Source: Protonemura montana (Eukaryota > Arthropoda > Insecta > Plecoptera > Nemouridae). From it: DNA of 64,000 nucleotides. Location of the stretch: positions 2,666,001 to 2,730,000 of the forward strand of contig OX387606.1 of the NCBI GenBank assembly GCA_947568835.1, written 5' to 3'. Numbering within the stretch: the first letter of the stretch is position 1; each line of letters begins with the position of its first letter. The notes beneath the pieces are model-generated. The model ran no database searches. It had not been told where the DNA came from and saw only the letters and a list, made by a program, of their open reading frames with translations. The translations under genes were made by a program, and so were the position numbers. This document shows, piece after piece, positions 1-11,100 of this stretch.

Positions 1-3000
1 TGTACACATCCATGCTTGCACCATGCCCTATACCTTGACATATATGTCCCTGGCTCCCATTGAAGATGCCAACCTAGCTGTACACATCCATGCTTGCACC
101 ATGCCCTATACCTTGACATATATGTCCCTGGCTCCCATTAAAGATGCCAACCTAGCTGTACACATCCATGCTTGCACCATGCCCTATACCTTGACACACA
201 TGTCCCTGGCTCCCATTGAAGATGCCAACCCAGCTGTACACATCCATGCTTGCACCATGCCCTATACCTTGGCACACATGTCCCTGGCTCCCATTGAAGA
301 TGCCAACCTAGCTGTACACATCCATGCTTGCACCATGCCCTATACCTTGACACACATGTCCCTGGCACCCATTCAAGATGCCAACCTAGCTGTACACATC
401 CATGCTTGCACCATGCCCTATACCTTGGCACACATGTCCCTGGCTCCCATTGAAGATGCCAACCCAGCTGTACACATCCATGCTTGCACCATGCCCTATA
501 CCTTGGCACACATGTCCCTGGCTCCCATTGAAGATGCCAACCTAGCTGTACACATCCATGCTTGCACCATGCCCTATACCTTGGCACACATGTCCCTGGC
601 TCCCATTGAAGATGCCAACCTAGCTGTACACATCCATGCTTGCACCATGCCCTATACCTTGACACACATGTCCCTGGCTCCCATTAAAGATGCCAACCTA
701 ACTGTACACATCCATGCTTGCACCTTGCCCTATACCTTGACACACATGTCCCTGGCTCCCATTAAAGATGCCAACCTAGCTGTACACATCCATGCCCTAT
801 ACCTTGACACACATGTCCCTGGCTCCCATTGAAGATGCCAACCTAGCTGTACACATCCATGCTTGCACCATGCCCTATACCCTGGCACACATGTCCCTGG
901 CTCCCATTAAAGATGCCAACCCAGCTGTACATTCCATGCTTGCACCATGCCCTATACCCTGGCACACATGTCCCTGGCTCCCATTAAAGATGCCAACCCA
1001 GCTGTACAAACCATGCTTGCACCATGCCCTATACCCTGGCACACATGTCCCTGGCTCCCATTGAAGATGCCAACCCAGCTGTACACATCCATGCTTGCAC
1101 CATGCCCTATACCTTGACACACATGTCCCTGGCTCCCATTGAAGATGCCAACCCAGCTGTACACATCCATGCTTGCACCATGCCCTATACCCTGGCACAC
1201 ATGTCCCTGGCTCCCATTGAAGATGCCAACCTAGCTGTACACATCCATGCTTGCACCATGCCCTATACCTTGGCACACATGTCCCTGGCTCCCATTGAAG
1301 ATGCCAACCTAGCTGTACACATCCATGCTTGCACCATGCCCTATACCTTGACATATATGTCCCTGGCTCCCATTGAAGATGCCAACCTAGCTGTACACAT
1401 CCATGCTTGCACCATGCCCTATACCTTGACATATATGTCCCTGGCTCCCATTAAAGATGCCAACCTAGCTGTACACATCCATGCTTGCACCATGCCCTAT
1501 ACCTTGACACACATGTCCCTGGCTCCCATTGAAGATGCCAACCCAGCTGTACACATCCATGCTTGCACCATGCCCTATACCTTGGCACACATGTCCCTGG
1601 CTCCCATTGAAGATGCCAACCTAGCTGTACACATCCATGCTTGCACCATGCCCTATACCTTGACACACATGTCCCTGGCACCCATTCAAGATGCCAACCT
1701 AGCTGTACACATCCATGCTTGCACCATGCCCTATACCTTGGCACACATGTCCCTGGCTCCCATTGAAGATGCCAACCCAGCTGTACACATCCATGCTTGC
1801 ACCATGCCCTATACCTTGGCACACATGTCCCTGGCTCCCATTGAAGATGCCAACCTAGCTGTACACATCCATGCTTGCACCATGCCCTATACCTTGGCAC
1901 ACATGTCCCTGGCTCCCATTGAAGATGCCAACCTAGCTGTACACATCCATGCTTGCACCATGCCCTATACCTTGACACACATGTCCCTGGCTCCCATTAA
2001 AGATGCCAACCTAACTGTACACATCCATGCTTGCACCTTGCCCTATACCTTGACACACATGTCCCTGGCTCCCATTAAAGATGCCAACCTAGCTGTACAC
2101 ATCCATGCCCTATACCTTGACACACATGTCCCTGGCTCCCATTGAAGATGCCAACCTAGCTGTACACATCCATGCTTGCACCATGCCCTATACCCTGGCA
2201 CACATGTCCCTGGCTCCCATTAAAGATGCCAACCCAGCTGTACATTCCATGCTTGCACCATGCCCTATACCCTGGCACACATGTCCCTGGCTCCCATTAA
2301 AGATGCCAACCCAGCTGTACAAACCATGCTTGCACCATGCCCTATACCCTGGCACACATGTCCCTGGCTCCCATTGAAGATGCCAACCCAGCTGTACACA
2401 TCCATGCTTGCACCATGCCCTATACCTTGACACACATGTCCCTGGCTCCCATTGAAGATGCCAACCCAGCTGTACACATCCATGCTTGCACCATGCCCTA
2501 TACCCTGGCACACATGTCCCTGGCTCCCATTTAAGATGCCAACCCAGCTGTACACATCCATGCTTGCACCATGCCCTATACCCTGGCACACATGTCCCTG
2601 GCTCCCATTGAAGATGCCAACCCAGCTGTATACATCCATGCTTGCACCATGCCCTATACCTTGGCACACATGTCCCTGGCTCCCATTGAAGATGCCAACC
2701 CAGCTGTACACATCCATGCTTGCACCATGCCCTATACCTTGGCACACATGTCCCTGGCTCACATTGAAGATGCCAACCCAGCTGTACACATCCATGCTTG
2801 CACCATGCCCTATACCTTGACACACATGTCCCTGGCTCACATTGAAGATGCCAACCCAGCTGTACACATCCATGCTTGCACCATGCCCTATACCTTGACA
2901 CACATGTCCCTGGCTCCCATAGAAGATGCCAACCCAGCTGTACACATCCATGCTTGCACCATGCCCTATACCTTGGCACACATGTCCCTGGCTCACATTG

Positions 3001-3205
3001 AAGATGCCAACCCAGCTGTACACATCCATGCTTGCACCATGCCCTATACCTTGGCACACATGTCCCTGGCTCACATTGAAGATGCCAACCCAGCTGTACA
3101 CATCCATGCTTGCACCATGCCCTATACCTTGGCACACATGTCCCTGGCTCCCATTGAAGATGTCAACCTAGCTGTACACATCCATGCTTGCCGTATGTTC
3201 TACAT
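1..3205. repeat. 78-bp minisatellite array with higher-order repeat
   Basis: About 41 tandem copies of a 78-bp unit (26 codons, so reading frames stay open on both strands). Units vary at a few positions (TTGACA/TTGGCA/CTGGCA, CCTAGC/CCCAGC, ATTGAA/ATTAAA). A block of 17 units that carries one 11-bp and two 1-bp deletions is repeated: bases 1 to about 1,207 reappear at 1,314 to about 2,520, a period of 1,313 bp (17 x 78 minus 13). From 2,520 on, simpler units with a CTCACATTG variant take over. The array continues beyond the left edge. The long ORFs across it repeat the same peptide in every frame and are not treated as genes. If the exon proposed at 3,233 is real, the array lies in the intron before it. 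Confidence 0.97.
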
Positions 3206-3232
3206 CTTGACACACATGGTTCTTGCTTTAGA

Positions 3233-4761
3233 AGAACTATTACGTGGCTATTGAAGACGTGGTTTGCGAAGCTGGTTGTAAGCTTCGAGCAATGGAAACT
3301 TCCCAACTGACGCCGCTGATTTCAAGCCAGCCCGAGCTGCGTGCCTTGCGAAGGTTAGTTGACCTGGAAAGCATTGTTTAACACAAAACGTATTAGTAGT
3401 TCAAAATCGAATGAGTCCTATTTCTTTCCCGTGTAATTCAAACACTGTCATCAGTCATCACTAACATTCTAGCTTAACATTATTTTAAACATTTTTTAAA
3501 TTGCAAATGCTCTCAATCCACAGGATATTATTATTATGAACACTACTGCTGTTTCAAAAATTGGTGCCCCCGATTTTGGCATACATTTGTGAGACAGCAG
3601 TAGTTGTATTGTATTGTAATTTTATTCAGTCAATATGTGCATTACAACAATGTGTCGACTATGTCAGGTTGTTAATTTTAAACGAGATGTCAATGTGGTA
3701 CAAGTTCCTTTGCATTATAAAATATTTTGTCAAGAAGATAAGTTTTTAAAAGAGCTTTGAAGTTTCTTTTGTCTTTGGCTACCTGAATTTTCTCTGGTAG
3801 AGAGTTGAACAGAGAGTTGAGAGTTGAACAGAGAGTTGAGAGTTAAACGACTGAGGAGGTTTATGACTGATTAATGTTGCAGACGACTGATGTGCTCCCG
3901 GCGCTCCGAGCTTAACGTGTCGCCCAGCAAGTGCTTTGCACCTTTGATGTTTGTCACTGCAAAAACATTCCCGCGGTATGCGGGCACCGAGAACTTGGGC
4001 GCAACTGAAACATTCTCACAACATGCACCAAGTCCCAGGGACATGTACATGTAGCACTGGTCGAATGGCGTCAGTGAATAGGTGGATGATGACCAAACTA
4101 ACCTAGCCTAGAGGAAAGAAACCAAGATCCGACCCTGTTCCGGTTGCCTACGCTTGTCAAATCGCCCCAATTGGACTATCGGCTCTACGTCCCCTCCCAA
4201 GGACGGTACAACTCGAACAGCAGGATTCCTCCACAAAACCATGCTGTCATGAGGTTGATAAACAAGGCGAGTGAAGTTGCTGTACTAACTTTCATCCCTC
4301 CAACCTCTCTCCCAAACAGAACTGGTCATGTGTATGATGGTCACCCATCCAATACCTGACCCAGCGCAGTGTTGCTTAACTTAAATCCCTCAAACCTCTC
4401 CCGAACAGAACTGGTCTTGTGTATGATGGTCACCCATCCAATACCTGACTCAGCGCAGTGTTCCTTAACTTATATCCCTCCAACCTCTCTCCCGAACAGA
4501 ACTGGTCATGTGTATGATGGTCACCCATCCAATACCTGACTAAGCGCAGTGTAACTTCTTTCCTCAGTGAGCCCCTATGAAGACCCAGAGTAATGTTTTG
4601 TGTTTGGCGGGTGGTGCTGGTGCCCCGTGGCCTTTGATTAGCTAATGGGCGGGGTGGCAACCCTACCTGCACCCGCCAGACGTCTTCCAAAGCCGCCGCC
4701 GCTGTCTGCAAGCAGCTCGGTTCTTGTAAAGTCTGATGCAGGCTGGATATATTTGGACTAA
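3233..4761 (+). CDS. Possible 3' end of an unknown gene (two exons, tentative)
   Basis: I do not recognise this gene. Just after the minisatellite a pyrimidine-rich acceptor (ends TTGCTTTAG at 3232) opens a frame of about 40 codons, 3233-3353, reading KNYYVAIEDVVCEAGC early on and ending in a GTTAGT donor. It is GC-rich like the other host exons. Its phase (2) fits a terminal exon at 4680-4761 after a CGCCAG acceptor, reading RLPKPPPLSASSSV and ending in TAA at 4759-4761. An AATAAA lies at 4960-4965. Between the exons are a palindromic SINE (about 3,490-3,615) and a 5S-SINE. Upstream exons would be left of the window. Support is only splice signals, frame and composition, so the model may be wrong in part or whole. 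Confidence 0.3.
3488..3615. mobile_element. Old palindromic tRNA-SINE tail
   Basis: Diverged inverted arms: AACACTACTGCTGTTTCAAA on the left and its partner around GACAGCAGTAGTTGTATT on the right, with a short centre. It matches the palindromic SINE tails at 13.0, 46.6 and 51.3 kb, which have AACACTATAACCGTCTCAAA instead. No target duplication found. Confidence 0.55.
3797..3850. repeat. Short tandem repeat (about 19-bp unit)
   Basis: Three near-identical copies of a unit around GAGAGTTGAACAGAGAGTT. Confidence 0.7.
4045..4556 (-). mobile_element. 5S-derived SINE, copy A (diverged 3' half)
   Basis: Minus-strand copy of the 5S-SINE family. The right part (about 4,285-4,556) carries three tandem promoter blocks; each reads, on the minus strand, box A-like AAGTTAAGCAACAC, then TATTGGATGGGTGACC (5S intermediate element and box C), then a linker with CAGTTCTGTTCGGGAGAG. 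The left part is the shared body (GGTACAACTCGAACAGCAGG and the Meta-domain-like CTCCCAAGGACGG), more diverged than in the copies at 11.9 and 50.4 kb. Confidence 0.8.
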
Positions 4762-4959
4762 TGTGCAAAGAGGCTGGATATTGTGAAAAAGGTGCCAAGA
4801 GAAAATTTTTTAGAATAGATTCATTTTTCCTCCCTAATTTTTTAATTAATATCTGAAAGAAACGAGCAATCGTCTGATGTGCTGTAATGGTGTTTGCCTT
4901 CAAGTGATTTAATGATGGTAATGTCTTTGATTAGGTATTACTTATTACAAATTGGAACA

Positions 4960-4965
4960 AATAAA
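4960..4965 (+). promoter_or_regulatory. Candidate poly(A) signal, plus strand
   Basis: AATAAA about 200 bases after the stop of the tentative plus-strand gene at 3.2-4.8 kb. It faces the helicase poly(A) signal of the other strand only about 25 bases away. Confidence 0.35.
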
Positions 4966-4987
4966 ACACTGTAATTTTTGTAACATT

Positions 4988-4993
4988 TTTATT
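4988..4993 (-). promoter_or_regulatory. mle: Candidate poly(A) signal of the helicase gene
   Basis: TTTATT on the plus strand, AATAAA on the minus strand, about 175 bases downstream of the helicase stop codon at 5166. The stretch 4762-5165 otherwise shows only AT-rich 3' UTR-like sequence. Confidence 0.5.
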
Positions 4994-5165
4994 TCATTTA
5001 GGTTTGCCTCAAGTGGCTGAGAATTTCCCAATTTTGTTTTATATTACAAACAAAGATGCTGCATTTATCTGCCTTTTGGTTATAAATTAAATTGGTAGAA
5101 GTGGGTAAATATTGATAATTAGACGGTACAACATTTAAGGAATTAATCAACTGAAGAAAACACGG

Positions 5166-8100
5166 TTAATACGCACCTCGGTATCCACCCCCACTACCAT
5201 ATCCTCCCCCTCTGCCATATCCTCCTCCCGTACTGCCATATCCTCCTCCCGTACTGCCATATCCTCCGCTCCCACTGCCATAGCCTCCTCCGTAGCCACC
5301 CCGGCCCCCCCTGAAGCCAGCCCCTCCGAAGTTTCCACCCCTAAAGCCACCTGACCCTCGCATGAACTTGTTGGGTGGACCACCATCGCCACCCTGCCAA
5401 GGACGAGGAGGTCGTCGACTCTGGAAGCTGAAAGCAACACACAGATCAATCTACGTTTACTACAATCACATCTCATTCACTAATTTTTGCTTGAGCTAAT
5501 ATCATTTGCAGAGTTTTTTGAGGTAAATGACAAGAGGAGCAGTGTTATACACACAGAAAGTTAAAGTTTTGTCAAATGCTGACAAAATTGATAAACTATT
5601 GTGGCTTACCACCATCGCTTGGCTTCCCTCGCTTTGTACCATAACTCGATTCCACCAACAAAAAATTAAACTGAACCTTATGGCAAGCTCTTGCCAAACC
5701 CTGACGTCTGCAGTAGTCTTACCCTCCTCGTGCCAAAGCGTCCATCCCGTGGCGGCCAGCCTCCAGCTTGCACAGTTCTCGAATCACGCTCAGGACCTTC
5801 GAGTCCAGTGCCGATGGGTCCACAATGTTGGCCGGGTCCTGCAGAAGCACAACAAGCCGAAGCAGTCAATACCAGAGCTAGTCAATACTAGTCAATACTA
5901 GTCTTTAATTGTACATTTCTTGTAGGAATTTAAACCATTTCTATCCCCAGCGTATCGATCATATCACTTTCGTTGGAGATAAGGAATGTTATCTCTTTAA
6001 AGAACATATATTGAACCTAGAATCTACCAAGATAACTTTCGTGATCTCTAACAAAAAGTGACATGGTCCCTACCCAGGAGAGGGATTGCATCTGGTAAGA
6101 ATTGCTGAAAACATTGAAGCACAGAATCTTGTCACTTCCTAAGGTTTCAATTGGGTAGCAGCAGCGGCCTCGATAACGTGAGACAGTTCTTTCGAGATTG
6201 TTACGCAATTGACCCTCAAATCGGATAACATTTCCAGGATTTTGTGTAAAAACGCAACTTTGCGATTCATATTTGCAGAGGCAGAGTGTCAAAATACTGG
6301 CAAATGGATTGGAGGAAGCGCAACCTGGCAAGATTGACAAAGAGAGATTAGCTGCCTTGTGCACATGAGAAAGATGTTTGATAAGTTGCTTTGGCTAGGG
6401 GTAGGGATAGGAAAGGAGGGTTTGATTTGGAATCACTGTCAGTCACAACTCATCAGAACAAGGCAGCAGCCAAAACATTGAAAACTATATTTCAATCAGA
6501 AGACCATTTCTACCCTGCTTTTCCTTCTTGCCTCATCATCCTTTTAACTTTCTGACCTCTCGTACTATTGAAAATTCTTGTTTAAAGTGCCAGTTCTTCA
6601 GCAGCTTGTTAGGAAATCAATTGGTTGCAAGTATAACCGCACTTTACCTGCGAGGCGCGAATGACGAGTGACTCGAGGGCCGGTCGTAGAGCAACGATTG
6701 CAGCCGCCGTCTCCGGTCGCATCTCGAGGTTGATCCAGTTGTCAAGTCGCACGACTCCGTTGTCCACCAGCTCCACCTTGCGCGAGCCGAACAACAGCAG
6801 GTGGATCGGAGTGACCATCGTCATCTGCTTGCACGAGACGGCACGTGTTCGAATCTGTTAATATAAAGACACAGTCAAACAAAAACTTCTTCCACTCAAA
6901 GCAGGGGACGAACTTGGAATCTGTATTCTTGCACCAACAGAGTTGGAACAGTTAGTTCTAGACTCTTATCAGTTTTTACTAATCACCACAGATGGCATGG
7001 CTAGATTAATGTCAAATTATGTAAAATAGCTAGATTGGCATGAGCTTGAAATGTAAACAGGTCAAAACCAAAATTGATATTAAAATGTAAATATTTTTTT
7101 CAAATGGGGAATGGAATCGGAATTTTTACTCTTAGAAATGTGAAATTTGGATGAAAATTGAGCTAAAAATGAAATTAACTGTTCAAACGCAGATTCTGCC
7201 CAACAAACCTTCTCGCCGAAAACGAAGAACGGAAAGGGGAAGTTTTGCTCGAAGTTGCTGCAGTTGACGGAGGTCTTGTGTATCAGCGCCGTCTTTGCCT
7301 CGGTGGTGAGCACCTTGCGCTTCTCCTTGTGAAAGCACACGTTCGGATAGAGACCCATGCACATGAGCGCCACCGCCATGTCCAGCTTGCTGTCCTGGCC
7401 GTTGTAGTTGAAGCACTGCGGCGCCATCGACTCTTCCGGGAACTCCGCAGACATCAGCAGTCCTTGCAGCTGGTTCTGCAGAGAAACATTGGCTGCATTA
7501 TAACTATGTGTCACTAGAATCAGAGTGACTGTGAATATTCACAGCCTCGTGGTTCTATTCCCTAGAAATCAGTCATTCTCATCAAATACACTAAAATCCT
7601 TGTAAAAAGACCGTGTTCAAGTAGCTCAATGGGTAAGAGCAACACCAGCGACAGGAAGAGGTTCGATTCCCTGTTTGGGCATCAATTACAGAGAGGTTAT
7701 TAGTGTTCCTATAGGTAGAGCCAAGATTTTACGGTGTTATGATTTCGATAATTTCGTGGTAAGCTTTTTGGATTTCGGTGTTATGGCGGTGTTATGGAAA
7801 AAGTACAGAATTTCATGTCTATAACAGATTTCAGACATAGGTGACGAAAAAAGAAGGTACGCGTTTTTAGCATTAGTTTTATCGAAATTTTAGTGCTAAT
7901 TATTTAAATTTTAGCGTTTATAGCTAAATAGAAAAAAAGAGCTTTTGCGATCTACATTCGAAAGGAATGAAGATTTAGGGTAAGCACTGGGATCTCTAAT
8001 AAAGAAGTGATCAATAATAATTACAATAAAGCAAATATTTAGTGTAGGTCCTCAACATCGGTATTTGTAAGGGACTTGGAACAAAATGAATAGCACAAAT

Positions 8101-11100
8101 CAATATTTTACATAAATGCCACCATGAAATACATTGTATGGCAGTATGAGCGACACCTACTACTTGTTAAAACTTAACATTGAACAAGTTTCAATGGTAG
8201 CTTCCTTCATTCTTGTTCCTTTGTCAGTCAGCACAAGGTTTTATTGACTAAAAAACCTCTCTGCAGCAACACTGTTCACAGGGGCTCAAATAGTTTGCTA
8301 AGTCAGAACTGCAAATGAGGGGTTTGAGATTTTTATGTCCATTAGAAATTGAATTAGACCCACTGCCTGGTACTAACAACATACTTTGCATGATTGTCTT
8401 TTTTCTCCGAGACAAGTCTGGTGTTCCAGATTCCACACATCAAAATATATCCATCACTCACAAAGAGTTGCTTTGCTTGATCCTCAAAAGTCAAAGATTT
8501 ATTACACCCCATTGAAATTTGAAATCCCAGCTAATCTCTATATAGACTGAATGCATGTGGTGCTGGTGCTCACATGGCAAGGAGGGGAAGATTCAGCCAA
8601 CCAATGGCAATGGTTTCCTACAGCAAACATTTTGCCCCACTACTTCTACCCCCTAAGCTTAGGAATGTTGACAGCACTTGATGAGAAACAGACCTGAATA
8701 TGACAAATCCATGGAAATTAGTGTTTATAGAGATAAAATAAACATTTTACATTTTTGCATGGAAATAAGTGGCTATTTCGCAAAATACACGAATTTTAGT
8801 GAAATAGCTTCATTATCTCTCAATTTAGCATAAAAACAAATGGGTTTGTTTATTTATTTTCCGTGAAATCTGATTTGATAAAAATGAAAAAAATAACAGA
8901 TTATCTGAAATTTAAGATAATTGGACAGGAAAAGGCTCATTTCGCGATGATTTCGCGGAAAATAGTTGATTTCGGTGTTATGGATGATTTTTCGTGAATT
9001 TCGCGTTTTGTCGCGATGAGCTTCTTACATATTTGAGATGGGAATTCAATGAATGGCACTCATTTGTAAGAAAAACAAGAGATAAGAACAATTCGCGATT
9101 TCGCGCATCACCATATAATCGTGGCTCTACCTATAGGATATAAACTGGCTAGGCATAAGCAACTGGCTAAGCATAGACAGTCGAGGCAGAAGATCCGTGA
9201 CCTACCTTGGCCTCCCAGGTGATCCTCAACGTGGGCTGTGCCAACATCTTGTGGTCACAGAAAGAACTCTCTGCGTGGTCCCCGTTCATGCGAGCTTCTT
9301 CCCACGCTTGGAATGCGTTGAGCATGGCTACGTGGTCAGAGTGACGCGAGCCAGCGAACGACTTCTGCTGGTACGAAAGTCTGTAAGCAAACAGTACACG
9401 TACAGGCTTACACCGTTCAATTGCATTACATTCTTTTTGTTGCTGAGTTTGCAAAGCTTCTTTTGGCTGATTTCACCAACATCGAGCTAAACTAGGTTCA
9501 TTGGTCAAATTCATTTTCACTGGTTTTAAGATATTTTGAAAGTTGAAAGTTTATTTTGTTCAAAAATATGGAAAATTATATTTAAATATGGTATTTATTC
9601 AAGAAGGCACTGTTCTGTAACATCAAACTAAATACATTTTGTAAATGTCAATATTTTCTTGTGCTAATCTTTGTTTAAATTTTAAGCAGCTCTTCGAGTT
9701 CAAGAAAATAGTGCCAGACAAAATCGTAAAGTATTTGAAAATCACAAGACATTATCTTGTTTTTTAAATTCTGCGCTAAAATCCATATTTTTCTTGTTTT
9801 ACCTTCATTCCCTAAATTTGCTTCAAGTTTGCAAAATTAAATTGAATATTGAATTTAAACCAAAACCAAGTCTAATCTAAAGTTGGTGAAATTGGCTCTT
9901 GAGTGCTTGACCTGCATGACCTGGTAATTACTATTATTGTCACTTTATTGTTAACAAGTTATCGTAAAAAGCACATACAAATACTATGTACTTGTCCACC
10001 GCTTCAAATAAATACAAATACAAATACAAGTTTTTAACTTTTAGAACACCTAAGTTGATATACAAAGATGGTTATCAAAGGCATCTGTGCAGGGGTCAAG
10101 GACGTTTACACCAAACCACTCGTTAATTTAATTAAATCATCTTCACCGACCTCCTCTGGTCCGAGCCGATGACAAAGACCTCCGGGAAGGTGGAGCTATT
10201 GGCGGCCATCGTTGAGAGTGCGTCTCCGCAGAAGAACAAGGAGCCGAGGACCATCATCTTCCCCAGCCTAGGTTCGATCGGCAGCTTGGCAAGGATACGT
10301 CCCAGCGGAGTCAACTCATCGTTGGAGTCCAGGCATTTCATCTCTGCAATGAAACCATTAGCAAGGTTGCTTGTAAAACACTCTTTGACAAAACAGCTGG
10401 GACGTGTTAGGCAACGCTGGGAAAATAGTTGGCTTCAATAAGAATTCAAAACCTAGTTTTAAAATGCATTTGATTTCACAGTGTCTAATTTTATTTGAAA
10501 GAATGCAGACCTAAAATTACTTTGTAATCCAAGTTCAACATCAACCAATGGCTCTCAAACCCTTGGAAAAACTAGTTCCAAAACTAATGCTGCTATATAA
10601 CTTATAATAAGGTAAATCATTTTTGAGTCTAGATTGGTGATTAAAATGGTGGCAAGATCAGGATTGTTAGTTGGGGTTTACATGAATGTTTAGTTTATCT
10701 TGAAATGGTGAGAAAGAACAGAGGCTAGCTCCAGTAGATTGAACGATTATCACGGTGAGGTAAGGTTATGTTCCAAGGTAAGAATTATTGCGAGGAATGG
10801 TTGCTTAAAAGGTCGATGGAAAAAGTAACCAGATGTAGCCCATGAAGCCCATGTAGCCCATGAAGCCCATGTAGCCCATGAAGCCCATGAAGCCCATGAA
10901 GCCCATGAAGCCCATGAAGCCCATGAAGCCCATGTAGCCCATGAAGCCCATCTAGCCCATCTAGCCCATGAAGCCCATGAAGCCCATGAAGCCCATGAAG
11001 CCCATGAAGCCCATGAAGCCCATGTAGCCCATGAAGCCCATGAAGCCCATGTAGCCCATGAAGCCCATGAAGCCCATGTAGCCCATGAAGCCCATCTAGC

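Noticed and set aside
23..3254. Many long ORFs on both strands with a 26-residue repeat
   Set aside because: They exist only because the 78-bp unit is a multiple of 3 without stops; every frame repeats the same peptide and no start, splice or codon signal favours one.
7605..7680. tRNA gene (boxes A and B present)
   Set aside because: No acceptor stem pairing, no proper anticodon arm, and a repeated tail follows: a SINE.
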